64,000 nt of DNA from Clostridia bacterium. Its GTDB lineage: Bacteria; Bacillota; Clostridia; Peptostreptococcales; Anaerovoracaceae. Positions 54,099 to 63,565 of this stretch are shown piece by piece. Made by a program: the position numbers and the translations under genes. Location of the stretch: NCBI GenBank assembly GCA_910575405.1, contig CAJTER010000004.1:83002-147001 (forward strand), written 5' to 3'. Numbering within the stretch: the stretch's first letter is position 1; each line of letters starts with the position of its first letter. The notes beneath the pieces were generated by a model, which worked only from the letters and a program-made list of their open reading frames with translations, did no database searches and was not told the DNA's origin.

Positions 54099-55259
54099 TC
54101 AGTCTGCCAGACAAAGATTTACCAGGCTTTCAATGCCTGTCTTCAGACAATCTTCATTTACCTGGAATCTGCCGGTATGAAGACCGCTGTTATCCCTTCC
54201 GGGAAATCCGCTGCCTAAAAAGAAATATGCCCCCGGCACATGCTGTATGTAGGAGGAAAAATCATCAACGGTCATGGAACTGCGGCTTAGCTCCGCGACT
54301 TTGCCTGCCGCCGCTCTTCTCACCTGATCCACCAGATGAGGCTCGTTTACCAACGCCTTGCAGCCAGGCTGCGTATTGACGGTAATCGTAAGTCCCAGAG
54401 CCTGGGACAGCCCTCTCGCCAGTATCTGCATGCGGCCTGCCAGAAAACGGCAGGTTTCTTCATCCTCACCCCGCACAATACCCTGCGCCTTTACACTGCG
54501 GGCCAGTATGTTTCCTCCCTCTCCGCCGCCAATGCTGCCAAATGTGATAACACCTGGCTTTCCCGGATCCAGATCCCTTGAAATAATCCCCTGACACATG
54601 GAAATAAAGTGGGCCGCGCCGTATATGGCATCCCGCCCCAGATCCGGCTTTGCGCCGTGGGCTGGCTTTCCCTCTATGACCGCCTGAAAGGTCTGGGACT
54701 CCCCGTGGATCGCGCCATAGCGAATTCCTACGGTTCCCGCTGGAAGCTCCGGCTTTACGTGATAGCCGAATATGGCATCCACGCCATTTAGAACGCCCTG
54801 CTCCACCAGCTGCTGCGCGCCTCCCGGACCCTCTTCATCCGGCTGAAAAATCAGCCGGATATCACAGGGCAGCACCTCCCGCAGCTTGCAGAGAACCTGC
54901 GCTGTTCCCACTAGAATCGCTGCGTGGGCGTCGTGGCCGCAGGCGTGCATCATCCCTGCCCTTCTGGAGCGGTAGCCGACCAGAGCCGTTTCCGTAATAG
55001 GCAGCGCGTCAAGCTCCGCACGGATGGCAAGCCTCTTTTTTTCCCCTTTTTTACCTTTTTCTCCTGGGATATTGGCCACAATAGCCGTTGCAAGGGGACG
55101 CTCGATCCCAAGCCCCATGGCTTTCAGCTTTTTCCCGATGAGGGTAACGGTTTTAAACTCCTCGCCGCCCAGCTCCGGCCAGCTGTGCAACTCTTCGAAC
55201 ACCTCCTTCGCCGTCCTGTATGCTTCTTCTATATACTTCTTATGATTTTCGATTGCCAT
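54099..55259 (-). CDS. M20 family amidohydrolase (N-acyl-amino acid deacylase type)
   Basis: A 386-aa binuclear metallopeptidase: MHACGHDAHAAILVGTAQVL, FQPDEEGPGGAQQLVEQGVL and a dimerisation lid; HTGRFQVNEDCLKTGI supplies the last ligand. Releases amino acids from N-acyl or aromatic-acyl conjugates (hippurate-type); exact substrate not predictable. The catalytic cysteine/ligand set is intact. Confidence 0.9.
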   Translation of the reverse strand: MAIENHKKYIEEAYRTAKEVFEELHSWPELGGEEFKTVTLIGKKLKAMGLGIERPLATAIVANIPGEKGKKGEKKRLAIRAELDALPITETALVGYRSRRAGMMHACGHDAHAAILVGTAQVLCKLREVLPCDIRLIFQPDEEGPGGAQQLVEQGVLNGVDAIFGYHVKPELPAGTVGIRYGAIHGESQTFQAVIEGKPAHGAKPDLGRDAIYGAAHFISMCQGIISRDLDPGKPGVITFGSIGGGEGGNILARSVKAQGIVRGEDEETCRFLAGRMQILARGLSQALGLTITVNTQPGCKALVNEPHLVDQVRRAAAGKVAELSRSSMTVDDFSSYIQHVPGAYFFLGSGFPGRDNSGLHTGRFQVNEDCLKTGIESLVNLCLAD

Positions 55260-55329
55260 CAGATACTCCTTTTCTTAGATTCCTTTTATTCTATGTCCGG
55301 GGGCGCTGGGTTATGCGAGGGGACTTCTT

Positions 55330-56733
55330 TTATTCCCTTGTCCGGAAGATCAGCTTTTTGAGCGCGCGCTTATTAAAAGGAACAAGCGGATAAAGGTAGC
55401 TGGTGCCTCCGATGGTCTTTGTCGTAGCAACCCATAAGAGTCCCAGAGCTAGTCCGATAGCCGCCCCCCAGATTCCGTACACCGCAGCCCCAATGAGAAT
55501 GAGAATGCGTATAAATTTTACGCCGTAACCCAGTTCAATGCTCGGCTGGGTAAAGCTGGCCAGCGCCACGACAGCCATGCATAAAATCGTCTGGGGAATA
55601 AACCAGCCCGAGGATATGGAAAATTCCCCTAAAATCAGGGCGCCGATGACGGAAAGGGACATTCCCAGGGATTCCGGCGTGTTGAGGGATGCTAGTTTGA
55701 GTCCGTCGATGGCAAGTTCCAGCAGGATAAACTGCCAGAACAGGGAAATGGCAAAGTCTTCATCTGGCACAAAAAAGTCGATGTTAATGGGAACCGGGAT
55801 ATCACCCTGCCCTACGAGGAGGTAGATGGGCGTCAAAAACAGAATTACAAAGCAGTTGATGATCCGCAGCATGCGAAAATAGTTTCCCGTTAATATCGGA
55901 AAATAGTAGTCGTCCACATCCTGCACAAAATCGAAAATTCCTGCCGGAATCAAAATGACAGTAGGTGAATTATCAATAATGAGGGCAATTTTCCCCTCCG
56001 CAATGTGGGCGGACACTACATCCGGCCTCTGGGTATACCGCACCTTTGGAAATGGATTAAACCAGTTTTTGCGCTTTTGGATTTTTCCCAGGGCTTCCAC
56101 GATCGTCTGCTCTCCCACTGTAGTGGTGCTGAGATGCAGACTGTTTAAATACTGCGAAAGCCGATCCACCAGTTGGGGATCCGCTTTTCCCTTCATGTAG
56201 GCGAGGCTGACATCGGTTTTGCTGTTTTTTCCTACTACAAAAGCCTTAAAAATCAGATTATTGTCCCGCAGCCTTCTGCGGATGAGCGCGATATTGGTCA
56301 TCATGGTTTCCGTAAAACCATCCTTTGCTCCCCGCAGGGATTTTTCCTTGGATGGCTCGTCTACTGAGCGAGAAGGATAATCCCGGATATCCACGATGAT
56401 GACTTCATCATAGCCATCGATGAGAACTGGAAGAAGTCCTGCGTACAGCTGCTTTAGGGCCTTATCCACATCCGGTTCCGTCATGGTATCCAGGTAAGGC
56501 ATGTTGTATTTGATAAAGGCTTTTGCTGTATCCGCCCGGGCCATAGCTTCTGGCGGAATTGCCAGCAAAAAGGACATGACAAGCTGCACCACAGATCCTT
56601 TAGTCAGCCCGTCCACAAAAAACATAGTCGTATTTTTTCCACCAATGGAAAGATCCCGTTCCAGAATGTCAAAGCATTCTCCCAGAGGAAGCTTTGCGCG
56701 GAATTCATCCAGTAATTGATTGTATTTATTCAT
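55330..56733 (-). CDS. GerA/SpoVAF family spore germination protein
   Basis: A 467-aa membrane protein of spores. Soluble N-terminal half (about 1-240), then FPKVRYTQRPDVVSAHIAEG, LIIDNSPTVILIPAGIFDF, QDVDDYYFPI and five or six spans. Usually the A subunit of a Ger receptor or SpoVAF; no B or C subunit genes or spoVA genes lie nearby, so SpoVAF-like or orphan. ATG 56733, 8 nt after AGGAG; an ATG two codons earlier is too close. Confidence 0.87.
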   Translation of the reverse strand: MNKYNQLLDEFRAKLPLGECFDILERDLSIGGKNTTMFFVDGLTKGSVVQLVMSFLLAIPPEAMARADTAKAFIKYNMPYLDTMTEPDVDKALKQLYAGLLPVLIDGYDEVIIVDIRDYPSRSVDEPSKEKSLRGAKDGFTETMMTNIALIRRRLRDNNLIFKAFVVGKNSKTDVSLAYMKGKADPQLVDRLSQYLNSLHLSTTTVGEQTIVEALGKIQKRKNWFNPFPKVRYTQRPDVVSAHIAEGKIALIIDNSPTVILIPAGIFDFVQDVDDYYFPILTGNYFRMLRIINCFVILFLTPIYLLVGQGDIPVPINIDFFVPDEDFAISLFWQFILLELAIDGLKLASLNTPESLGMSLSVIGALILGEFSISSGWFIPQTILCMAVVALASFTQPSIELGYGVKFIRILILIGAAVYGIWGAAIGLALGLLWVATTKTIGGTSYLYPLVPFNKRALKKLIFRTRE

Positions 56734-56837
56734 TTCCATTTCTCCTAACAAGTCTAATGTACCAGCTAGATAGTACACTAGATTTAGTTTGTCAGATTGG
56801 GGAAACTTCATACGCTGATTTCAGATTTTCCCATAAG

Positions 56838-56867
56838 AAAAACTCCCCCGCATCAGGAGCAGGAGAG
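56838..56867 (-). terminator. Terminator of the pyc-membrane protein unit
   Basis: CTCTCCTGC / GCGGGGGAG hairpin (two G-U pairs) followed on the minus strand by TTTTTC, 10 nt past the stop at 56877. Confidence 0.7.
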
Positions 56868-56876
56868 CTTTTACTT

Positions 56877-57119
56877 TTATCGTTTTTTCTTTTTATGGTG
56901 ATTCTGTTTCGCTAGCGCCGGAGCAGGCTTTCTCTCGGCAGCTTTTTGCTGTCCCTTTGCCCTGAGCACATTCCAGCCTATGTAGACAATGGCCAAGGAG
57001 AGACTGAGAACTGCCATGTTTCTCGCAGTATCAGCAATGCCGAGAAATTTTGCGATAAACAGACCTCCCAGCAGAAAGATCCAAAAGTAGATAAACTTGC
57101 CGATGATACCACCGCCCAT
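56877..57119 (-). CDS. Small two-span membrane protein
   Basis: An 80-aa protein: spans at about 6-26 (IGKFIYFWIFLLGGLFIAKF) and 31-51, then a Lys/Ala/His-rich tail ending HHKKKKR. Ten nt after pyc, so co-transcribed. Function unknown; no link to carboxylase activity is evident. Confidence 0.7.
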   Translation of the reverse strand: MGGGIIGKFIYFWIFLLGGLFIAKFLGIADTARNMAVLSLSLAIVYIGWNVLRAKGQQKAAERKPAPALAKQNHHKKKKR

Positions 57120-57129
57120 AACAATCTCC

Positions 57130-60100
57130 TTATTTCAGCTTTGCGACCAGCTCGCCGGCTTTCACCTGCTGGCCTTCCTTTACGTAAATCTTATCAACCA
57201 TGCCTTTTACCGGTGAGAGGATATTGGTTTCCATCTTCATGGCCTCAATTACGGCAATGGGCTGCTTTTCTTCCACTGCTTCGCCTTCGCTCACCAAAAC
57301 CTTCAGGATATTTCCCGGGATGTTGGCACCGATTTCAGACGGATCCTCTGCGTTTGCGTACAGGATCTGGGAAGCTGTGGCTGTAATGCTGGCATCCTTA
57401 TCCTTAATGCGGACAGCACTTCTGTTGCCGTTGACTTCAAAGACCACGTCGCGGAAGCCTTCTGCATCCATATCTCTGGCGTCATTGAGACGAATTACTA
57501 GTTCCTTACCTTCCGCAATTTTAACCTCGCAGGTTTCGCCTTCGGAAAGACCATGGAAGAAGATATCGCTTCCCATGAGACGGAAGTTTCCTTCTTTTTT
57601 CAGGCTCTTTACATAATCCTCATATACTTTCGGATACAGGGCATAGCTGAGAGCCTGCCGCTCGGTTCCTTCCAGGCCCAGCTCATCCTGCAGCTTTTTC
57701 TTGATTCCATCGAAATCCTCTGGCGGAAGCAGCTCGCCCGGCCTGCAGGTAATCGGCTTTTTATCCTTTAATACCAGCTTTTGCAGCTTTTCCGGGAAAC
57801 CGCCCTCTGGCTGACCCATCATTCCCTCAAAGTAGGAAACAATGGAATCCGGGAAGTCGATATCCTTTGCCTTTTCATAAATATTCTGAGGCGTCAGGCC
57901 GTTCTGCACCATGAAGATAGCCATATCGCCTACTGCCTTAGAAGACGGCGTTACCTTGACGATGTCGCCCAGCATTTCATTGACCGTCTTGTACATATCC
58001 TTTACGTCTTCAAATTTGTGGCCCAGTCCAAAGCTTTCCACCTGCGGCTTGAGGTTGGAATACTGGCCTCCCGGAATTTCATATTTATAAATTTCCGCAG
58101 AGCTTGCCAGAAGTTCGGACTCAAAGCTCTTGTATACCGGTCTTACTGCAGCCCAGTAGTCAGAAATCCGCTGGATTCCATCCGGATCAATACCCGTTTC
58201 ACGCTCCGTATTTTCCAGAGCCGCAACAATGGAATTTAAGGCCGGCTGGCTGGTGAGGCCTGACATGCTGTTGAAGGCCGCGTCCACAATGTCCACTCCT
58301 ACACTGGTTGCCATTAGGATCGTTGCGATTCCGTTTCCGCTGGTATCGTGGGTATGCAGGTGAATCGGAATGCTGATTTCCTGTTTTAAGGCATCGATGA
58401 GCTTTCTTGCTGCCATGGGCTTGATGAGGCCGGACATGTCCTTAATTCCCAGAATATGAGAGCCTCTCCTTTCCAACTCCTTGGCCATTCTTACATAATA
58501 ATTCAGGTTGTATTTTTCTTTTCTGTCATCTACGATATCGCCGGTATAGCAGATGCAGGCTTCCGCAACCTTGCCCTGATTGAGCACTTCGTCCAGCGCA
58601 ACTTCCATTCCCTCTATCCAGTTGAGGGAGTCAAAAATACGGAACACATCAATTCCAGAGGAAGCGGATTCCTTGACAAATCTGCGGATCACATTGTCCG
58701 GATAATTTTTGTAGCCTACTCCGTTTGCGCCTCGAATCAGCATCTGGAAGAGGATGTTTGGCATCTTCTTTCTCAGAGTATCCAGTCTTTCCCACGGCGA
58801 TTCTTTCAGGAAGCGGTAAGAGGTATCAAAGGTAGCGCCTCCCCACATTTCCAGAGAAAAGAGATCTTTGCCATAGTAAGCCACTGCCGGCGCGATCTTT
58901 TCCATATCTACGGTTCTGACTCTGGTGGCCATGAGAGACTGCTGCGCATCCCGCATGGTGGTGTCGGTGAGCATCAGTTTTTTCTGCTCCAGAATCCACT
59001 TACTGAGACCCTCCGGTCCCTTTTCGTCCAGAATCTGCTTTGTTCCCCGCAGTCCGTCGATGATCTCCTGCTTGATTCTCGGGAATACCGGTACGTCAAA
59101 CTCCGGCTTTACGCCCTTAGTTTCGTTTACAAATTTTTCACCCAGGAAGGTCAGAACCTTCAGCTCCTTATCCTGTCTTGCCCGGATGTTGAGAAGCTCC
59201 GGATTGTCAGCAATAAAGCCTGTATCACACTGCCCTGCCCGGAAGGTCGGATGATTAAGCACGTTGAGCAGGAAAATAGCGTTTGTTTTTACGCCCTTGA
59301 TCCGCATTTCGCGAAGAGCCCGCACTGCTTTGTTTGCCGCATCATTAAAGGATCTGGCCCAAGAAGTTACCTTTACCAGCAGACTGTCGTAATATGGGGA
59401 AATGGTGGAGTCTGTAAACGCGTTTCCGCCATCCAGACGAATACCAAAGCCGGAAGCGCTGCGGTACATGCTGATAACACCTGTATCCGGCGCAAAACCG
59501 TTGATAGGGTCTTCTGTTGTAACACGGCACTGGATGGCATATCCTCTCGGCTGCACCGCGTCCTGTCCCTTGATATTTACTTCATCGGAATCCAGACTGT
59601 AGCCCTGAGCAATGAGGATCTGGGACTGGACAATGTCGATGCCCGTGGTCATTTCCGTTACCGTATGCTCTACCTGGATTCTCGGATTCATTTCGATAAA
59701 ATAGTGATTTCCATTTTTGTCTACCAGAAATTCAACCGTACCTGCGCTCCTGTAATTTACAGCACCTGCGATCTTCAGGGCATCTGCACAGATCTTTTCT
59801 CTCTGCTCCTGAGTAATACAGATAGCTGGTGTAAATTCTACCACCTTCTGATGTCTTCTCTGGATGGAGCAGTCTCTTTCGTACAGATGTACCAGGTTTC
59901 CATGGTTGTCACCCAAAACCTGAACTTCAATATGTTTTGGTCTCTCCAGATATTTTTCAATGAAAATATCGTCAATGCCAAAGGCCTTTTTGGCTTCGCT
60001 CTTTGCACTGCGGAACTGCGGCAGCAGTTCTTCCGGAGTCCTGACAATTCGCATTCCTCTTCCGCCGCCGCCGGCTGCTGCTTTAAGCATAACCGGATAA

Positions 60101-60573
60101 CCGCAGAATTCGGCATATTTTACAGCATCTTCCTCAGTGCGGATAGCTTCTTCTACGCCAGGAATCGTAGGAACACCTACTTTACCCGCAACAATTTTGG
60201 ACTGGATCTTATCGCCCAAATTTTCCATCATTTCGTAGGTCGGGCCTATGAATACGATGCCCGCCTGTTCACATGCTCTGGCAAAGGCCACGTTTTCGGA
60301 TAAAAATCCATAGCCCGGATGGATAGCGTCTACACCCTTTGCTTTTGCCAGCTCAATAATTTCATCTATGGCAAGGTAAGCGTCTACCGGTGATTTGCCT
60401 TTGCCTACCCGATACGATTCATCGGCTTTTGTACGGAAGAGGGTATTTTTGTCCTCTTCGGAGTAAATAGCCACACTTCTGATACCAAGTTCTCTGCAGG
60501 CTCTGAATATACGAATGGCGATTTCTCCTCTGTTCGCCACCAGCACTCTCTTAAATTTTTTATTCTGATCCAT
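57130..60573 (-). CDS. pyc: Pyruvate carboxylase
   Basis: A 1147-aa single-chain biotin enzyme making oxaloacetate from pyruvate, bicarbonate and ATP. Biotin carboxylase (1-450: KRVLVANRGEIAIRIFRACR, AAAGGGGRGMRIV), carboxyltransferase (about 530-800: TTMRDAQQSLMATRVRT, HLHTHDTSGNGI), allosteric linker, and C-terminal carrier domain with biotin-Lys1113 in IEAMKMETNIL. Anaplerotic entry to the reductive TCA branch and gluconeogenesis. Full length. Confidence 0.97.
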   Translation of the reverse strand: MDQNKKFKRVLVANRGEIAIRIFRACRELGIRSVAIYSEEDKNTLFRTKADESYRVGKGKSPVDAYLAIDEIIELAKAKGVDAIHPGYGFLSENVAFARACEQAGIVFIGPTYEMMENLGDKIQSKIVAGKVGVPTIPGVEEAIRTEEDAVKYAEFCGYPVMLKAAAGGGGRGMRIVRTPEELLPQFRSAKSEAKKAFGIDDIFIEKYLERPKHIEVQVLGDNHGNLVHLYERDCSIQRRHQKVVEFTPAICITQEQREKICADALKIAGAVNYRSAGTVEFLVDKNGNHYFIEMNPRIQVEHTVTEMTTGIDIVQSQILIAQGYSLDSDEVNIKGQDAVQPRGYAIQCRVTTEDPINGFAPDTGVISMYRSASGFGIRLDGGNAFTDSTISPYYDSLLVKVTSWARSFNDAANKAVRALREMRIKGVKTNAIFLLNVLNHPTFRAGQCDTGFIADNPELLNIRARQDKELKVLTFLGEKFVNETKGVKPEFDVPVFPRIKQEIIDGLRGTKQILDEKGPEGLSKWILEQKKLMLTDTTMRDAQQSLMATRVRTVDMEKIAPAVAYYGKDLFSLEMWGGATFDTSYRFLKESPWERLDTLRKKMPNILFQMLIRGANGVGYKNYPDNVIRRFVKESASSGIDVFRIFDSLNWIEGMEVALDEVLNQGKVAEACICYTGDIVDDRKEKYNLNYYVRMAKELERRGSHILGIKDMSGLIKPMAARKLIDALKQEISIPIHLHTHDTSGNGIATILMATSVGVDIVDAAFNSMSGLTSQPALNSIVAALENTERETGIDPDGIQRISDYWAAVRPVYKSFESELLASSAEIYKYEIPGGQYSNLKPQVESFGLGHKFEDVKDMYKTVNEMLGDIVKVTPSSKAVGDMAIFMVQNGLTPQNIYEKAKDIDFPDSIVSYFEGMMGQPEGGFPEKLQKLVLKDKKPITCRPGELLPPEDFDGIKKKLQDELGLEGTERQALSYALYPKVYEDYVKSLKKEGNFRLMGSDIFFHGLSEGETCEVKIAEGKELVIRLNDARDMDAEGFRDVVFEVNGNRSAVRIKDKDASITATASQILYANAEDPSEIGANIPGNILKVLVSEGEAVEEKQPIAVIEAMKMETNILSPVKGMVDKIYVKEGQQVKAGELVAKLK

Positions 60574-60637
60574 ATTCGGAGTCTCCTTTCTTCACTTATC
60601 CCTATATTTTATCATTTTTTGCGGGCTTACGCCACTA

Positions 60638-61447
60638 TTATTTTCCTCGCCTTCGGATATGAACATCCATCTGCGGGAATGGAATGGTAATACCCGCTTC
60701 ATCAAAGGCCAGTTTTACATTTTCCTCTAAAAAGTACTTTACATCCCAGTAATCATCTGTCTCACACCAGACTTTCAGATCAATGGATACACAATTGTCG
60801 TTCTGCCCCGCCACTCCAATAATAGGCGGCGGATCGGAAAAAATATCCGGGTTGGATTCTGCGATGGAGGCCAGTATTTCCTTTGCCTTTTGAATATCAT
60901 CCTCATAGCCAATTCCAAAGCAGCAGTCCACTCTACGCCTGTTTTTCATGGTGTAATTCACCAGCACAGAAGTGTTGACAAGGCCGTTTGGAATGGTGAT
61001 TACTTTATTGTCATACGTGTTCAAATGGGTCACAAAGAGGTCGATGTCCTGTACTTTTCCGCTGGTTCCGGCAATATCAATATAATCATCCTGGGCAAAG
61101 GGCTTGTTGATTAAAATCATAATTCCCCCCGCCACATTGGCAAGGCTGTCCTTTAGGGCCAGGGCAATGGCTGCTCCCGCTGCCGCCAGTACCGTAATCA
61201 GGCTGCCAATCTGAAAACCAAACCGCTCCATCAGAGTCAGGATCAAAACGATCCACAGCACAATGCGGAGAATTTTCAGGATAAATCGGTACAGCACCGG
61301 ATCCAAAGATGACTTTTCCAAGGTTTTCTTTGCAATACGCAGGATAATTCGGATGATGATCCATCCTGCTACAAGGATTGCCAGGGAAACAGCCACGTTA
61401 ATCGCTTGTTCCATGGTTTTATCGGAGATGTTCCAATCACTCAGCAT
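60638..61447 (-). CDS. Small-conductance mechanosensitive channel (MscS)
   Basis: A 269-aa MscS-type channel: three spans, pore helix LAAAGAAIALALKDSLANVAGG, and the cytoplasmic beta-vestibule (YIDIAGTSGKVQDIDLFVT, FGIGYEDDI). Relieves turgor on hypo-osmotic shock. ATG 61447 behind AGGAGG; an upstream in-frame start is rejected. Confidence 0.93.
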   Translation of the reverse strand: MLSDWNISDKTMEQAINVAVSLAILVAGWIIIRIILRIAKKTLEKSSLDPVLYRFILKILRIVLWIVLILTLMERFGFQIGSLITVLAAAGAAIALALKDSLANVAGGIMILINKPFAQDDYIDIAGTSGKVQDIDLFVTHLNTYDNKVITIPNGLVNTSVLVNYTMKNRRRVDCCFGIGYEDDIQKAKEILASIAESNPDIFSDPPPIIGVAGQNDNCVSIDLKVWCETDDYWDVKYFLEENVKLAFDEAGITIPFPQMDVHIRRRGK

Positions 61448-61481
61448 AAAGACCTCCTGACTTATTGGATTCAATCGAATT

Positions 61482-63362
61482 CTAATCGATTTTCCTGCCG
61501 CTCCTTCTTCTGTCCAGCTCCTTGAGAAGCTTTTTCCTCAGGCGGATGTCATCGGGAACGATTTCTACCAGCTCGTCGTCATCGATAAATTCCAGGGCTT
61601 CCTCAAGAGTAAAGGTTCTTGCCGGCGCAAGCTTTACATTTTCATCGCTTCCCGCTGCCCGCATATTGGTGGCCTTCTTAGCCTTACAGGGATTTACCAC
61701 CATGTCGTCGCTGCGGCTGTTCATGCCGATGATCATTCCTTCATAAACCTTTGTCCCCGGCTCAATGAACATCTGAACCCGCTCGCTGATATTGAAAAGC
61801 GCGTATGGTGTCGCAACTCCCGCTTCCTGCGCAATGGCTACACCATTCGTCCTCTGAGGGATGTCCCCTTTGTATTCGTCAAAGCCGTCAAAGCGCCGCA
61901 CCATGGTTCCCTCTCCCCTGGTATCGTTGATGAATTCGGTTCTGTAGCCCAAAAGTCCTCTGGTGGGCACCAGATACTCCATTCTGGTAAAGCCGTTTTC
62001 CGCATTCATTTCCCTCATGACACCCTTTCTCAAGTTTAGCTTGGAAATAACGGAGCCGGAATATTCATCAGGCACAGAAATTACAACTTCTTCAATGGGT
62101 TCCAGCACTTTATTTTTCTCGTTTCTGCGCATAATGACCTCTGGCTTGGAAACGGCTAGCTCATAGCCTTCTCTGCGCATATTCTCGATGAGAATGGAAA
62201 GGTGAAGCTCGCCTCTTCCCGAAACCTTAAAGCTGTCTGTGGAGTCCGTTTCCTCAACCATAAGTCCAACGTTGACCTCCAGCTCCTTGTCCAAGCGCTC
62301 TTTTAAGTGACGAGATGTTACAAATTTTCCCACTTTCCCTGCGAAGGGACTCTTATTGACCATGAAATTCATGGAAAGAGTTGGCTCTTCGATATGGATC
62401 ATTTCCATTGGCTGGGGCTCCTTTTCATCGCAGATGGTCTCGCCGATGGAAATATCCGCAATGCCGGAAACCACTACAATGTCTCCTGCCTGAGCCTCCT
62501 CGACTGATACCCGTTTCAGCCCCCGATAGATAAAGACCTGATTGATTTTTCTCTGAACAATGCTGCCGTCTGCCTTTGCTACGGCCACGGTCTGGGCCTC
62601 TTTGATTTTCCCCTTTGTAATTCTGCCGATTCCCAGTCTTCCGATATAGTCATCGTATCCCAATGTGGAAATCTGCAGCTGCAGCGGTTCCTGCGTCAAA
62701 TCCGGATAAGGCTCCACATGCTTTGTAATGGTGTCGAAAAGAGGCGTAATGTCAAGGCCGTTCATGCCAGTCGCGCTCTTTTTGGCCTTTTTGTGTTCCG
62801 GCCCAATGTCAATACCCGCCGCATCCTCTGGATCGTAAACTACGATGCCTTGGCGGGCGATTCCGTATAAAATCGGGAAGTCAAGCTGCTTGTCGTTTGC
62901 TTCCAGATCCATGAAAAGCTCGTAAACCTCATCCACGACTTCTTCGATACGCGAGTCTTTTTTGTCGATTTTGTTAATGAGAAGAATGGGGTTGATTCCC
63001 TGTTCTAAAGATTTTTTCAGCACAAAGCGTGTCTGGGGCATGGGACCTTCGCTGGAGTCTACCAGGAGGATTACCGTGTCAACGGTTTTCATGATCCGCT
63101 CTACTTCGGAGGAAAAATCCGCATGTCCCGGCGTGTCCACGATATTGATCTTCACATCCCCGTGCATAACGGAGCAGTTTTTGGAATAAATGGTGATTCC
63201 CCGCTCCCGTTCAATATCGTCGCTGTCCATGACGCAGTCCAGAACCTCCTCGTTTGCCCGGAAAACGCCGCTCTGGTTTAAAAATGCGTCAACCAGGGTA
63301 GATTTTCCCGCGTCAACGTGAGCGATAACCGCTATATTAATGATTTTTTGTCTTTCTGTCAT
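61482..63362 (-). CDS. typA: GTP-binding protein TypA/BipA
   Basis: A 626-aa ribosome-associated GTPase: NIAVIAHVDAGKSTLVDAFL, RERGITIYSKN, DTPGHADFSSEVERIM, NKIDKKDSR; TypA C-terminal domain with LRAAGSDENVKLAPART-like stretch. Slightly longer than the usual 605-615 aa. ATG 63362 follows AAGG; the in-frame ATG 15 codons upstream is rejected. Confidence 0.96.
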   Translation of the reverse strand: MTERQKIINIAVIAHVDAGKSTLVDAFLNQSGVFRANEEVLDCVMDSDDIERERGITIYSKNCSVMHGDVKINIVDTPGHADFSSEVERIMKTVDTVILLVDSSEGPMPQTRFVLKKSLEQGINPILLINKIDKKDSRIEEVVDEVYELFMDLEANDKQLDFPILYGIARQGIVVYDPEDAAGIDIGPEHKKAKKSATGMNGLDITPLFDTITKHVEPYPDLTQEPLQLQISTLGYDDYIGRLGIGRITKGKIKEAQTVAVAKADGSIVQRKINQVFIYRGLKRVSVEEAQAGDIVVVSGIADISIGETICDEKEPQPMEMIHIEEPTLSMNFMVNKSPFAGKVGKFVTSRHLKERLDKELEVNVGLMVEETDSTDSFKVSGRGELHLSILIENMRREGYELAVSKPEVIMRRNEKNKVLEPIEEVVISVPDEYSGSVISKLNLRKGVMREMNAENGFTRMEYLVPTRGLLGYRTEFINDTRGEGTMVRRFDGFDEYKGDIPQRTNGVAIAQEAGVATPYALFNISERVQMFIEPGTKVYEGMIIGMNSRSDDMVVNPCKAKKATNMRAAGSDENVKLAPARTFTLEEALEFIDDDELVEIVPDDIRLRKKLLKELDRRRSGRKID

Positions 63363-63424
63363 TGCTGTTTTCCTTACTTCTGAATTGATATATGTTGTTT
63401 TGATCATGTATTTTATATATTAAA

Positions 63425-63455
63425 AATGATCATATAATTATATCATATGATCATT
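63425..63455. promoter_or_regulatory. 31-bp palindrome upstream of typA
   Basis: AATGATCATAT-N9-ATATGATCATT: perfect 11-bp arms with a 9-bp centre, 63 bp before the typA start. Size and spacing suit an operator for a dimeric regulator; no T run, so it is not a terminator. Confidence 0.45.
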
Positions 63456-63565
63456 ATGGGTGCAAACTATTTTTTTGAATATTTTAAAAAGATTTGGGAT
63501 GTTTTGGAATTGTATGAAGCTAGTGTAGTGTCGTGTTGATATTTATGGTATTGTTTCTCCCAATC

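Noticed and set aside
58456..60303. 615-codon plus-strand ORF
   Set aside because: Lies wholly antisense to pyc, Cys/His/Phe-rich composition typical of a shadow frame, no ribosome binding site.
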